From Fusarium oxysporum f. sp. lycopersici 4287 (lineage: Eukaryota; Ascomycota; Sordariomycetes; Hypocreales; Nectriaceae), in assembly GCF_000149955.1 (NCBI RefSeq), contig NC_030987.1, forward strand, positions 3,379,138 to 3,443,137: 64,000 bases of DNA. The letters run 5' to 3'. Under the pieces are notes generated by a model, which worked only from the letters and a program-made list of their open reading frames with translations, had not been told where the DNA came from and searched no databases. A program made the position numbers and the translations under genes. The first letter of the stretch is position 1. The number at the start of each line of letters is the position of its first letter. Shown here in pieces: positions 21,860-32,506 of the stretch.

Positions 21860-22828
21860 ATGGCTTCTCACGACGACGATACTATGCCCGAGGAGACTCA
21901 GGGCTACAAGCTCTCTCAGCCCAAGCAGAGTCTGGCTGAGTACCAGCAGATGGGTAGGTACACTCTCTTCCCTGGACGACCTGGACGGTAGGCGCGTTAG
22001 TGAGGCTCTGCGATATGCACAACACATGGCCCCTGAGCATGTGGCACCGTCTCGCAGCATGGCACCAATATGCCATGATCTTGAGATACTGCCCTGTTCT
22101 CTGCCGTGTGATGTGGCCGAAGCTATGCTGTAGCTGCAGTTATTGCTATAGGACAATTGTGTCTCTTGTATTTGAGCATACACCTAGACTTGACTGTCTC
22201 CGCCCTGCCCACTTACCGCACCAGCCACTGCAATTGATCTTCGAACTCAAAAGTTAACATAACTTTCCTTCAGACGCCGGCGATGAGTCTCTCCAGCGAT
22301 ACAAGGAGTCCCTCGGTCTCGGCGGGGGTACTGACATCTCCGACCCCAACGACCCCCGAGTCTGCATCATTCTCTCCCTGACCATGGACTCTCCTGGCCG
22401 CCCTCCCGTCACCATCGATCTCTCTACCCCTGGAAGCGAGACCACCCTCAAGGACAAGCCTTTCAATATCAAGGAGGGTGCCAAGTTCACCATGAGCGCC
22501 AAGTTCAAGGTCCAGCATGAGATTCTTAGCGGTCTTCACTACGTCCAAGTTGTCAAGCGAAAGGGTATCCGAGTCTCCAAGGACTCGGAGATGATTGGGA
22601 GCTATGCTCCCAACACTGATAAGCAGCCCACCTACGTCAAGAAGTGTAAGTTTCATGTTTATAGTTCGGTCAAGATACAGCTACTGATACGCCCCAGTCC
22701 AAGAGGAGGAGGCTCCTAGCGGCATGCTTGCTCGTGGTCACTACAACGCCATCTCTAGCTTCGTGGACGACGATAAGAAGAAGCATCTCGAGTTTGAGTG
22801 GAGTTTCGACATCGCCAAGGACTGGTAA
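21860..22828 (+). CDS. RDI1: Rho GDP-dissociation inhibitor
   Basis: Extracts prenylated Rho/Rac/Cdc42 GTPases from membranes and keeps them GDP-bound in the cytosol. Three exons (21860-21953, 22274-22645, 22698-22828) encode 198 aa, normal for fungal Rdi1. The N-terminal regulatory arm ends in [17 protein letters not shown]; the immunoglobulin-like isoprenyl-binding domain follows, with [32 protein letters not shown] and the C-terminal [11 protein letters not shown] typical of the family. The first intron is 320 bp, much longer than others in the window; the second is 52 bp. The start ATG sits in a CCACCATGG context. The gene converges on the Ppg1-type phosphatase gene. Confidence 0.95.
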
Positions 22829-23231
22829 ACACCAATACCTTGATAGCGCGACCCGACGACATAACTCAAAAATACATATCACACACGTCATGAGATAATG
22901 AGATACCTGAACATCGGAGAAGAATTTTCACACAAAAAACTCACATAAAGCAAAAGAAACCCCCATTTGGGCCGGAGAAAGGTGGTTGCTCTGTTTCGTA
23001 TCATCTACTCGTCACTGACGAGGCAGTACTGAGCTCGGTTTGGAGCTTCAATACTGCAGGAGAATAAAAATCCCTATATACATCAAAGTCTATGCTATGC
23101 AATGCAGGTCTATTGTCTGTTGCAATGCGTGAATGCTTGCTTTCAAGACATGGTATCATTGATGCGGATATCGTGAAGCCCGAGCTTGAAGCTCCAGGGC
23201 ACTGTAAGTGTGTATTCGTGATAAAATTCGT
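22829..23231. other. convergent 3' region, Rho GDI / Ppg1
   Basis: About 400 bp between two stop codons facing each other. It should hold both 3' untranslated regions and poly(A) sites. AAAATACATATC-like and AATAAAAATC-like A-rich motifs are present near 22870 and 23062. Confidence 0.5.
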
Positions 23232-24362
23232 CTATAAGAAGTAGTCTGGCAAGGCGTTACCGTCGGCAGACTTTTCGTTTCCGGGTTGAAGGTCCTTATG
23301 GACATCGTTCTCGGGCGCGGCCGCAAAAACGTTGAAGAAACGCTCACCCGTGTCACTCACTTCAAGAACACTGGCCATGTTTCCACAACGGTAGCAGTAG
23401 TTGGGCGCACTCCAGACAGTGCTGAGACGGTCGTCGTAAAGGACCTGGAAGCCCTCCTGACAGAGCTGGTGGGCGCGGAGGATATGCGACATGTTGTTGA
23501 CAGCCAGGAATTTCTTAACAACCTGTGCTCCAAAAGTGTACCCCGCGCCGCGGGGTGAAAGGGAGAATTCGTCACGCTCCGGGTCAGGATCAGACCAGAC
23601 GAGATCGGCCATGGGGCCTTCATGGGGGATCTCGCGGAAACGGTCTATAATTTTGATCTGGTCGATGGAATGGATAGAAGGGGAAAGGCCTGATTTATCC
23701 CGTTAGTTTAGCCACGTTTGTAACCTTAAAGTCTGCTTACCTCCGTGGACGCAAAATATTTGGTCGTTGATCACAACGCTCAAAGTTAAAAAGTCGAACA
23801 TGTCTGTAAAGTAGTGCCACACATTGGCATTACCATATTTGCGCGAGCACTCTGTATAGAAGCCATATGACTGCGTCACACCGCGCGACTCATGATTTCC
23901 TCGAATAAGATGTACGCGATTAGGGTACCGTAGTTTCAAGCAAACGAGTAGGGATATTGTTTCGACACTGAACATGCCACGATCGACGTAGTCTCCTGTT
24001 GTGCACCGCCAAGGTCAGTCAATGCTCACTTTGTCCATATCTCAGGTTGCGGGCGATTACCAAGGAACAAATAGTTTGTGTCGGGACAGTAGCCGCCGAT
24101 GCGGAAAATCTCGATTAGGTCGAAGAACTGGCCGTGGATATCTCCAACGACGGTGATGGGCGCTTTAACATGGACGACGTTGGACTCGCGCATAAGAAGT
24201 TCTTTCGTCTTGGCGCAGACTGCTTCGATGACAGACTCGGCTAGCAACTCCTTGTTGTACAAGCGCGAGATGCACTCGTCGAGATCGACGGATGCTGGGG
24301 AGGATAGGTCAGACTGGGAAGCCTTTCGATTCGGCGCGGCGCTTACAAGGTAGCCCAGGCAT
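23232..24362 (-). CDS. PPG1: PP2A-like protein phosphatase Ppg1
   Basis: Catalytic subunit of the PP2A-like Ser/Thr phosphatase group, in yeast linked to glycogen accumulation and the Far/STRIPAK-like complex. Four exons (24362-24347, 24294-24061, 23995-23741, 23689-23232; introns 52, 65 and 51 bp) give 320 aa. Metal-site motifs GDIHG, GDYVDRG and GNHES and the HGG motif are intact; two of these are rebuilt across splice junctions. The C-terminus ends DYFL, the methylation tail of PP2A-type enzymes. Assignment to Ppg1 rather than PP2A, PP4 or Sit4 rests on [28 protein letters not shown] and [11 protein letters not shown]. The first exon is only 16 nt, so automatic annotation may miss the true start. 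Confidence 0.93.
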
Positions 24363-26209
24363 ATTGGGATGTGGTGGTCGTTGCTGGCTGTAGATGCCGA
24401 CGTGGTGATGTGACTGGTGGGTGGGTCGCTGAATGTGTATTATCGTGGAAATCGAGAATCGTAGGTGAACGTCGGTATCATTAAGGGGTGACGATGTCGG
24501 GTTCGGCTCCTGTCAAGGATGATGTCTGGAGGTGAACTTGGTGGTTGTACCAACATGATCGGGATCAAGGTGGTTCAGTTCACATGGGCGCAAGGCGAAG
24601 ACGTTCGCGATTAACGAGCGCGTGGGCGGTGAGAGATCGAGGGCTCGCTATGCAATGAAACAAGACAAATTGCGTGTAGAACCGTATCCGTGATTACATA
24701 TACAATGGGAGGATGGTGATGCTAAAGTGGTGGTGGTATGTGTTTTTTGGGCAGTGGGATGTTTTAGCTGTGCATCAGTAGCAGTGGTGGTGGTATGTGT
24801 TTTTTGGGCAGTGGGATGTTTTAGCTGTGCATCAGTAGCAGTGGTGGTGGTGGTTGGTTTGCTTAGTCGTTGCTGATGACGGTGCCTCGGCGGGAAGAAG
24901 GCCCGGTCATCCCCCCACACTTTGACTACTACTAAGATGGAGATACTCGATATTGGGACAATGGGTTTGTATAGAACCAGTAATGATAATCTTATTGATT
25001 AGATATCACAATACTTATTAATATAAAAGATTATGCTTTGGTGAGGCTGAGCTGAATGAGGGGTATAGTCAGCAAGGTTCGAGGATAGCAGTTTGTAGTG
25101 ATCATCAACGATCATAGAAATCCATGGCTATATAAGTGGTAAGAAACATTGTGCTTTGGTAGAAAATCAGTGTTTCCGACGAGCTGTTATGTATAACGAA
25201 TACCATGGAGTTCGTGTAGTAGATGTTCTCTTGACAATGGTATGAGAAATGGTTGAGTACTGGTTACTGTATGCAGTGAGTCTAGACAATTATCGGGAAG
25301 GGTAGTTTCATGAAACAATAAGCTTATAATGTGATCCTGGGCCAAGCGAAGCGAATGCAGTCCTAGTTTGGGTAAATTGCTCATAATGGTAAACAATAAT
25401 AACAGACGCAGCGAAGCTTAGTGGAACACTGCTATTGAGCATAACGAGACAATATGACAGTGCCATTCCATACATAATAGGGCTCTTTTCTAATAATGCA
25501 TGCCAAGAAGGAGCCCTGATTACATTTGTAGCGGCCGGGAATGCCCCAAAGTCTATTTCAGTTTCAACCTTCCTCTACTCAAAAGTGGCCCGTGCGCACG
25601 CGACAACACTTTCAGCATCGCCATCCACCAATGGATGACTATCGTCGCCATCAATATCTTGTTAATTGATCTCCAGCTCCAACCTCAATTTCGACTCCGT
25701 CATCAATCAATCGGACATCGCCAGCCTCTCTAGGTCGTTCAAATCAAATATCTCTGAATGAAGCCCCTCTGATATTTTACCTGAGAAGGTCCAGGGAGGG
25801 GGCTTTCGCTTTCGCATGTCGCGACCGCGCGCGGGCACTTGCACCAACAAGCTTGGGCTGTAACAGTAACATCCCCAAGCCATATTTTCAGTCTCAGCAA
25901 CACAGACTCTGTCGTCTCGCTTCGCCTCTCAGTCGCGCCGAGGCCCCTGTTGTGAGACGTATCACAGTTACTCAAGCCAGCCTCAGGCCGCTTGATCAAA
26001 CTTGTTTCCTTCTCTTGGGTCGTGTCCGCGCCTGAACTCGTTCACTTTCTGCTGATCAAGTCACTGTCACTCTTCTTTTGCATCACAAGTATTATATACA
26101 CCACAGCGGTATTTGGTTTGTGTTTTTTTCTTGCCGTTGTCTGTTAACAGGATAGTGTCCTGTGCTGGTCAAAGCTATCTTTCACAAACTACGCTTTCCT
26201 TCATCTGTC
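24363..26209. other. divergent intergenic region with a 57-bp tandem duplication
   Basis: About 1.85 kb between the Ppg1-type gene and the zinc-knuckle gene, which point apart. It holds a tandem repeat at 24727-24857 and an AT-richer middle. The last 500 bp, before the zinc-knuckle ATG, are pyrimidine-rich like a fungal leader. No convincing gene. Confidence 0.5.
24727..24857. repeat. 57-bp tandem repeat, about 2.3 copies
   Basis: Two nearly identical 57-bp units at 24727-24783 and 24784-24840, then a partial copy that ends in GGTGGT. The unit length is a multiple of three, so one minus-strand frame reads as a repeated 19-residue Thr-rich block; this frame is otherwise unlike a gene. Confidence 0.9.
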
Positions 26210-28452
26210 ATGTCTAATACGGCTCCTGGCCAGTCTCGGCCAGACGACGCCAGATGCTATAACTGCGGCGATTCTGGCCATTGGACTGTTGCATGTCCAG
26301 AACCCACCAGGGAAACTCCTGCGTAAGTATCAAGCTCACTCAGTTTGCCTTTATCGTTTATACTTCGACGTATTAACTGGAGAATAGTGGTCTCGCAGCT
26401 TGGAGAAACGCCAACGCTCCTGGACACGGAGGTAATAGAGACCATCATGGTGGTTCCAAAAAGTCTAAAGGTCCTATCATTACCAAATACGCACCTGCGC
26501 CTGTACCAGCATCAGCACCAAGCGTGGCTCGATACGGTCCTCCTCCAGGATATGGGCATCCTCCACCTGCACACTACCCCGGAGGACCTCCCTCCTATCC
26601 TCCGCAATACCCTCCTTACGGATCCTCAGCATCTAACTACGCACCACCTGGCTACCCACCCCCAGGATACTCTAATCCATATCCTCCACCTTCTTATGGT
26701 GGTCCTCCCCCAGGTCTTCCGGCACCACCTCCTAGGCCTCCTGGCACATATGCTTCTCCTCCTCCGCCTCCCCCTCAACCTCCAGCGCAACTACCTTCAT
26801 ATCCACCACGTGCATATGGTCCTCCTCCGCCTCGCCAAGACCACGTGCCCTACCATCCACAGCCTCATTATCCCCAATATCCTCAGCCAGCTTCAGCACC
26901 ATATGCTCAGCATCCACCGCCGCCATCATACCCGCCCCCTTATCCCTCTCACAGCGCGCCTCCGTCGTATGGGCACCCTCCACCTTCACGGCCTCCTATC
27001 CCATCACCAGCACCACCTCCTGCATCACGTCCACATCGATCAGCTTCATCCTCTGTACCACGCCAGAATTCTGCATCAACTTTACCTTTGTCAGCTTCTT
27101 TGCCCCCTAGACCTTCTCTACCTCCAAAACCACCACAACCCAATCAGCATGGTCAACCTGGTAGGGGACGTCGGGACTTTCCTGACCATTCTCGAGATCA
27201 TCGTAACAAGCGGAAGAATGACCGACACCCTCGTAATCACGACTATCGACAAAAGAAGAATCAGCCTCATTCTCGGCCGGATCAGAAGCCACAAGACAAC
27301 AACAACAGACGCCCTGATCTCAAGACGCCCAACCATCCCAAACCTGCGCCGTCTCCTAAACAGGGGGATCAGAAAGGCTCAACAACTGCCGTTGAACCAA
27401 AGTCAAGCCCGCCTGCTGCTTCTCCTGAAACTAAAAAGGTTCAAGTTGAAACTCCTAGACCTGATTCATCACAGAGACCGGATACAGCACCCGAAAAGGC
27501 TGTCGACGATGAATTTGAATGGGACAAGAATGTCATATTCGCAGGGCCAGAGCCACGTCATCCACCAGATGAGGTTGGTAAGCCATTGCCAGCAGAATAT
27601 AATGATGAGGTGCTTCTTCCTAGAAAATGGGATGCAAAATGCATCGAGTCGCACTATGTTCAAGCTGACAATATCGAGGAATACGTGAAGCCAATACACG
27701 AAACTCCGTATTGGTCAAAGATCGAACACGACCCCGCGTTCGTACGAGACGGCAAGCTTCCTAGCGGAGATGCCATTGCCAATCTCCCACCAAGACCACC
27801 ACCAAAACTTGAGGAGATCGCTCGGAGCGAAAGTTCCGAAAGTGGCGAGGTCCATGAACGGCTTGCAAAACGAGGTCACCCAGATGACGATACCCCTGGT
27901 GAGCGCCCAGTGAAGAGACAGAGATCCCGAAGTTCTTTCGATGCCAGCCGCAGAGGATCACGGGGCCGACATTCGCGCTCGCGTGATTCGTACGTTCCGC
28001 AAGGACGCAGGTCACGTCCAGGTAGTCCCGAACGTCGACCTACAGAATTCCGTAACGTCGACGACCAGCGACGATCGATAGACCGGTACCAACCAGATCG
28101 GGATAGAGATCATAGCCGTGGTCGTGGACGTCGCCGGAGTCGTACTCGAAGTCGCAGTCGAGACCATAGTCGGAGTCGAAATCGCAGTCGCAGCCGTCGC
28201 CGCAATCGGACCCTAACGTCGCGCGACTCATCAGTATCTGCTGCATCTTCAGGATTGGATTCCTTGGAAGCCGAGTTGTTGGGACGAGATACCAAAGCAA
28301 AGACTCCTGAAGGATCTCCAAGGCCGAAGTCGTCCATGTCAGGGCTCAAGCCGAAACGGCGACAAGCAAAGCTCGATTCAGCGTATAGGTATGTCATTGT
28401 GATGCTCCGTGTATACAGTCAAAACTAATATCAGAATAGTCGCCGTTGGTAG
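26210..28452 (+). CDS. CCHC zinc-knuckle protein with proline-rich and RS regions
   Basis: Three exons (26210-26322, 26388-28388, 28440-28452; introns 65 and 51 bp) encode 708 aa. Residues about 16-29 form one CCHC zinc knuckle, CYNCGDSGHWTVAC, a nucleic-acid-binding motif common in RNA-processing proteins. Residues about 70-330 are a proline/tyrosine-rich low-complexity segment of PPPGYG-type repeats. An acidic/tryptophan block (EFEWDKNVIF) near residue 390 may be a partner-binding site. The C-terminal part has an arginine/serine domain with many RSRSR repeats, as in splicing factors. The last exon adds only SRRW. It is probably a nuclear mRNA-processing factor; exact role unknown. Confidence 0.88.
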
Positions 28453-30668
28453 GCGACATAACGAAAATGGCTGCGCATTATTACAGCTTCTCAACGTTAC
28501 TGGTACATCGTGTTTTCTTTCTTCCGTTCCCTAACTTGGAACCGCAACTCGCGTTGCAATGATTCCATGTATCTAGGCCAGGCACTATTCCCTCACTTCT
28601 CTTCCCTTCGTTCATTCAGCACCCTCCCTACACACGGGCTGTGCTTCTCTTCATCTTAGACTTTATTAGAATGGCGCTGTGGTTTCGGAGTATTTTTTAA
28701 CGATCATCATGAACAAGCTGCATGACTGGCGTATATTTCACGAGGTATGCGTGGGATCATTCTTAATCTTACAATCTTTACTCTATCTCTCCATCTCCGT
28801 CCTTGCCAGTTAGCTGGCTGTTCATGGTATTAATCATGACCTGTTGGTGCGCCATCGACCAACACTGTGTGCCTGGCCGCTCCTCTACACATTCCTCTAC
28901 TACTCTATGCTTAAGTGTATGTTCTGATGTCCAGGTCCCTACGATTCAAGGTCAGTATCTTATCACCACTGCCAGTGAGAGGTATGGTAGACGCATAGAT
29001 ATACTCATGGCTTTTACGAACAAATTCTTGTTCAACTTTGATGGCATCAAGAGAATTGAGTAGAATAGACGTGGTAAGGTATTAACAGTTAGCAGATCAC
29101 TGTCGTGTAGCAGTCTATACTATAGTAGTATCAGTAGGTCTGAGCCTGCTTTGCAAAGCCTCCTTGTCATTGAAACGGCGCTGCATTCACACCGTTATCG
29201 AGGCTACAATTCACGCTTTATCTGTTTTGAACGACTGAAGTTGTAAGTTTGTTCGGATCTAGCAAGTTCATATTGCTATCCCATACCAGTTAACTAGTTC
29301 ATATCCGGGAATGGCTGTCTACTATCGTCTCAAGTGAGAAGCAACCCAACCCATTACATTACTTGGATAGGGTACCCTATCAGTGTCAATGAAAGTAAGC
29401 AATACTTGCTGGACCTGTTAGTCATGTTGCCTTATCACATATTACTATTAAAAGAGGATTTCTACCTGGGAAACATGCATTGTTAGTCTGCCTCGGTGCT
29501 GGCAACCACCTAAAAACGGAGTATAGGACCGGCCAATGGGCATAGCTCTGTTCGAGATCTTACCTTATCCTCGCTCTTATTCACTCCCTTTGCATTATAT
29601 GCAAAGTGAAAGTGAAGAAACGTGGTTGCACAACTTTTGGTTCCACTTTTGCTATATGATTCCGTTATCGCTGCTCATGCAAGTTCAACGTCTCTCCCCT
29701 GTATAAGCGGAAACTCTATACTGCTTATACAGCCAACAGAGTATGTACACCCCTCATCCAATCTCAGTTTGGGTTCAGGTCTGAGGGGTAGGGAGAAAAG
29801 AGGATTCTGACATGACAACTATGCCGTGTCACCCACGTTACGTTTGCTTGTAACACGAAGAGCCCATATCCTCCTACACGTGTGTAGGTGTAACCGACGC
29901 CGTTATTTCGCTCAACAAAGACCAGGCTAGAATAGGCGACTCTCGCAGGCGCCAAAAGAAGTCAGGTGTTTCGGCCGAGATTTCATGCTCAAACTACTTT
30001 GGACAAGCTGCATGCTTCTAGTTCTTCTACTCAGTGGGGACTGACTCTATAGGACCCTGACCCTTAACCACGATGGACTTGTCAGATCCATCTGAGCGTT
30101 GGACAAATCACAGTTGCAGGGTCTGTTTACGCCGTAAATGATGGAACGGGGCCTCTGTAATCGAGACTCGAAACACAATGAGGAGCTCAAGAACAAGTCC
30201 AACAACAAAGAGAAAATGTCAAGTGACATACTACAAAAGCTACTGTCATCTAACTCAGTGTCGTATGAATGGTGGGTCTGCTGATAAATCCCGTGTCTTG
30301 AGGTATCTAACTAGAAGAGTACCTTGCTGAAATCGGTGAAGCCATCGTGAGATTCGATCAGTCTAGAACCGGCATTTGCGAAATGACCCTTCCCGACGCC
30401 CAAAACACCCTCTATTCTCTCTCTAGCACTGCACCATGGACAGCTGGCCAAAAAAGACACGCGGCGTTCCTCTAACCTATTAGCTACTACTTTAACTCCG
30501 AGCTTGCAACCGAACTGAAATGAACCCTAGAATGAAGCACAAGTCTCAACTCGACACAACTTTTCGCTCGACGCTAAATAAAATACACCACAGTGACAGG
30601 CAGTACGTATGGACTGGATCCAGTAAACACACCCTGTAACCAAAAACACAACATCATATCATATCATA
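28453..30668. other. convergent intergenic region, no gene recognised
   Basis: About 2.2 kb between the zinc-knuckle gene and the 3' end of the Zn2Cys6 gene. Frames are short and there is no recognisable protein. The left part contains the 3' untranslated region of the zinc-knuckle gene. Confidence 0.5.
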
Positions 30669-32506
30669 TCAAACAATCAAGTTCTCAAATCCCATCCCCC
30701 GTAGATCATGTAGCCAGTTGACATTAGCTGAGCCGCGCGAATCCTGCATCGCCCATGTCGCTTTGAGCATTTCAATTGCCGTGAAGAGATACCCCCATGG
30801 ACAGATTTGCCAAATCGACAACAGCCGTGCCAGGGTCCAAGTGCGTTTTTCAGGGTCTCGTGTCTCGGCCCCTGCAACAAAAGTCGGCCACGACGATGCC
30901 TTGAAGTATGGGTCATTTTCATCGATGGCGGCTAAATTTCTCAAAACGTCCTCCAACAGGAAATCGGTATCAATGGACCGTACAGACCGAACTAGCGGTA
31001 GCGCTTGGAGGATGTACAGGCAAGCTGCTGACCGGTGTGCCGCAGCTAGACACACTCGACTCTCAAGATCCTGAACGAGGTTGTGTTGTCGCAAATAGTC
31101 TGCCCAAGCTGGAATGTCCACAGCAAGAGCCTCGTCTATTAGAGCAATTGCCTTGTCTGCCGCACCTAGAGACTGGTCTGTCCAGGGTACTTCGTGGGAC
31201 AGCTCGGATGCAGAAAGAATGATGTTCAGAATCTCCGGAGGGCAAGACAAGTAGCTTGTCAGTTCCACACGCTTCATAACGGGTAAGAACTGGAAAGCTT
31301 GCCGTGCAACACGAGCTGCAAGGCCACCAGATGTCAACGTCGAGCCCAAAATGTTGTAACTTTCAAAAGTCAGTATCCACTGCGAGTACACCAGTAGCTA
31401 GGACGGACTTACATGAAGCTGTCAGTAATGACACGGTCCCGCAACATTCTACTAGATGCGTCGGGATTACTGTCCGGGTTGAGCAATGCCATGATGCTTG
31501 TGGCGCCTTCCAAGTGGGCCCTCCAGCTCTGGTTGTCTGACTTATCCAGATCAATCAAGTCAAACTTGATAAAAAAGTGCATGGCAGCTAATGCCACCTC
31601 ACTACCTGCCGGGTCAAGGGTATCGAGCACCTCCCTAAGGTGGCTCATGGCCTTTTGCTTCGCCGTCAAGGCATCGATGAGAGCCTGTCGTGTCACAAGA
31701 TCTTTTGAACGTAGCAGGGAAAGATAGCCCGCGGGATTGGTGAGGCCTGCCGGTATTTCGGTAACACGACGAAATATATTAGACCAATGGATTGCTGAAG
31801 TCGCAACAAGAATCTGCAAGAGGAGCGGGTGCTTCCGCGTCAAGGGTATCAGCTCACGGAACGGGTTTTCAGGCGTGTCTCGGACCACAAGATCTTTGCA
31901 GACCCTCTCGCTGACTGGGGCATACATTAGCATCGGCCAAGAAAAAAAAAACCAAAACTAGAGCCAAGACTTACAATGCGCTAGGTAGTATCGTGATGTG
32001 CGGTCAAGGTCCTGGAACAACGGATCTGTAAGCGCAGCAGGAGAAGGCCAGGGTATGCTAGGATCGTGTGAAGGGGAGCCCTCAGAATCTGGCGGGGTTG
32101 GCTGTTGCTGTTGCCTTTGCTGCTGCTGCTGTTGCTGCTGCTGCGGATTCATCTCTTCCGCCTCTTGGGCGGCCTGCTGGGCCTGTTGAACCAAACGCGC
32201 CAGCGGATGTTGGTCGCTATAGTCGGGTTGAGGCTGAGGTCGAGCGCGATCATGCTGACCCTGGCACTGCTGGTGGCCGGTAGGTGATACAGAGGTGGAA
32301 GCATCAGATTCGTCGGGTAGTCGCCGGCCGGGAGGGGGATTGACATTGCCGTGGGAGTCAATTCCTTGGGTCCAAACGAAGACCTTGCCATACCCGAGGC
32401 ATTCCTGCCCTGAGACCGCACATTTGTGGCATGTCGGCCATGAGCGGTCGCAGCGCAGGCGTCGACGACGGCAGTTGTGACACGGTTTTGTGTTGCTTGG
32501 CGGCAT
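30669..32506 (-). CDS. Zn2Cys6 transcription factor (ACR-2/ARCA-like)
   Basis: A fungal binuclear-zinc-cluster regulator. Three exons (32506-31975, 31914-31413, 31359-30669; introns 60 and 53 bp) encode 574 aa. The zinc cluster occupies residues 9-36, CX2CX6CX6CX2CX6C, beginning CHNCRRRRLRCDRSWPTC. The following YGKVFVW segment is typical of proteins annotated as ACR-2 (acriflavine sensitivity) in related fungi. A polyglutamine stretch near residues 120-135 and an SP/TP-rich linker come next. The rest is a helical middle/C-terminal regulatory region of the fungal-specific factor type. Target genes cannot be deduced; no biosynthetic cluster surrounds it. Confidence 0.88.
32096..32151. repeat. 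CTG/CAG microsatellite encoding polyglutamine
   Basis: An imperfect trinucleotide tract inside the Zn2Cys6 gene; on the coding strand it encodes nine Gln, one Arg and four more Gln. It is likely to vary in length between isolates. Confidence 0.85.

Noticed and set aside
24648..24920. 90-codon frame with repeated Thr-rich blocks
   Set aside because: It exists because the 57-bp repeat has a length divisible by three; the rest is low in protein character.
26345..27688. 447-codon plus-strand frame rich in His and Leu
   Set aside because: Same strand but shifted frame within the proline-rich zinc-knuckle gene; the correct frame has the zinc knuckle, RS domain and valid splice sites.
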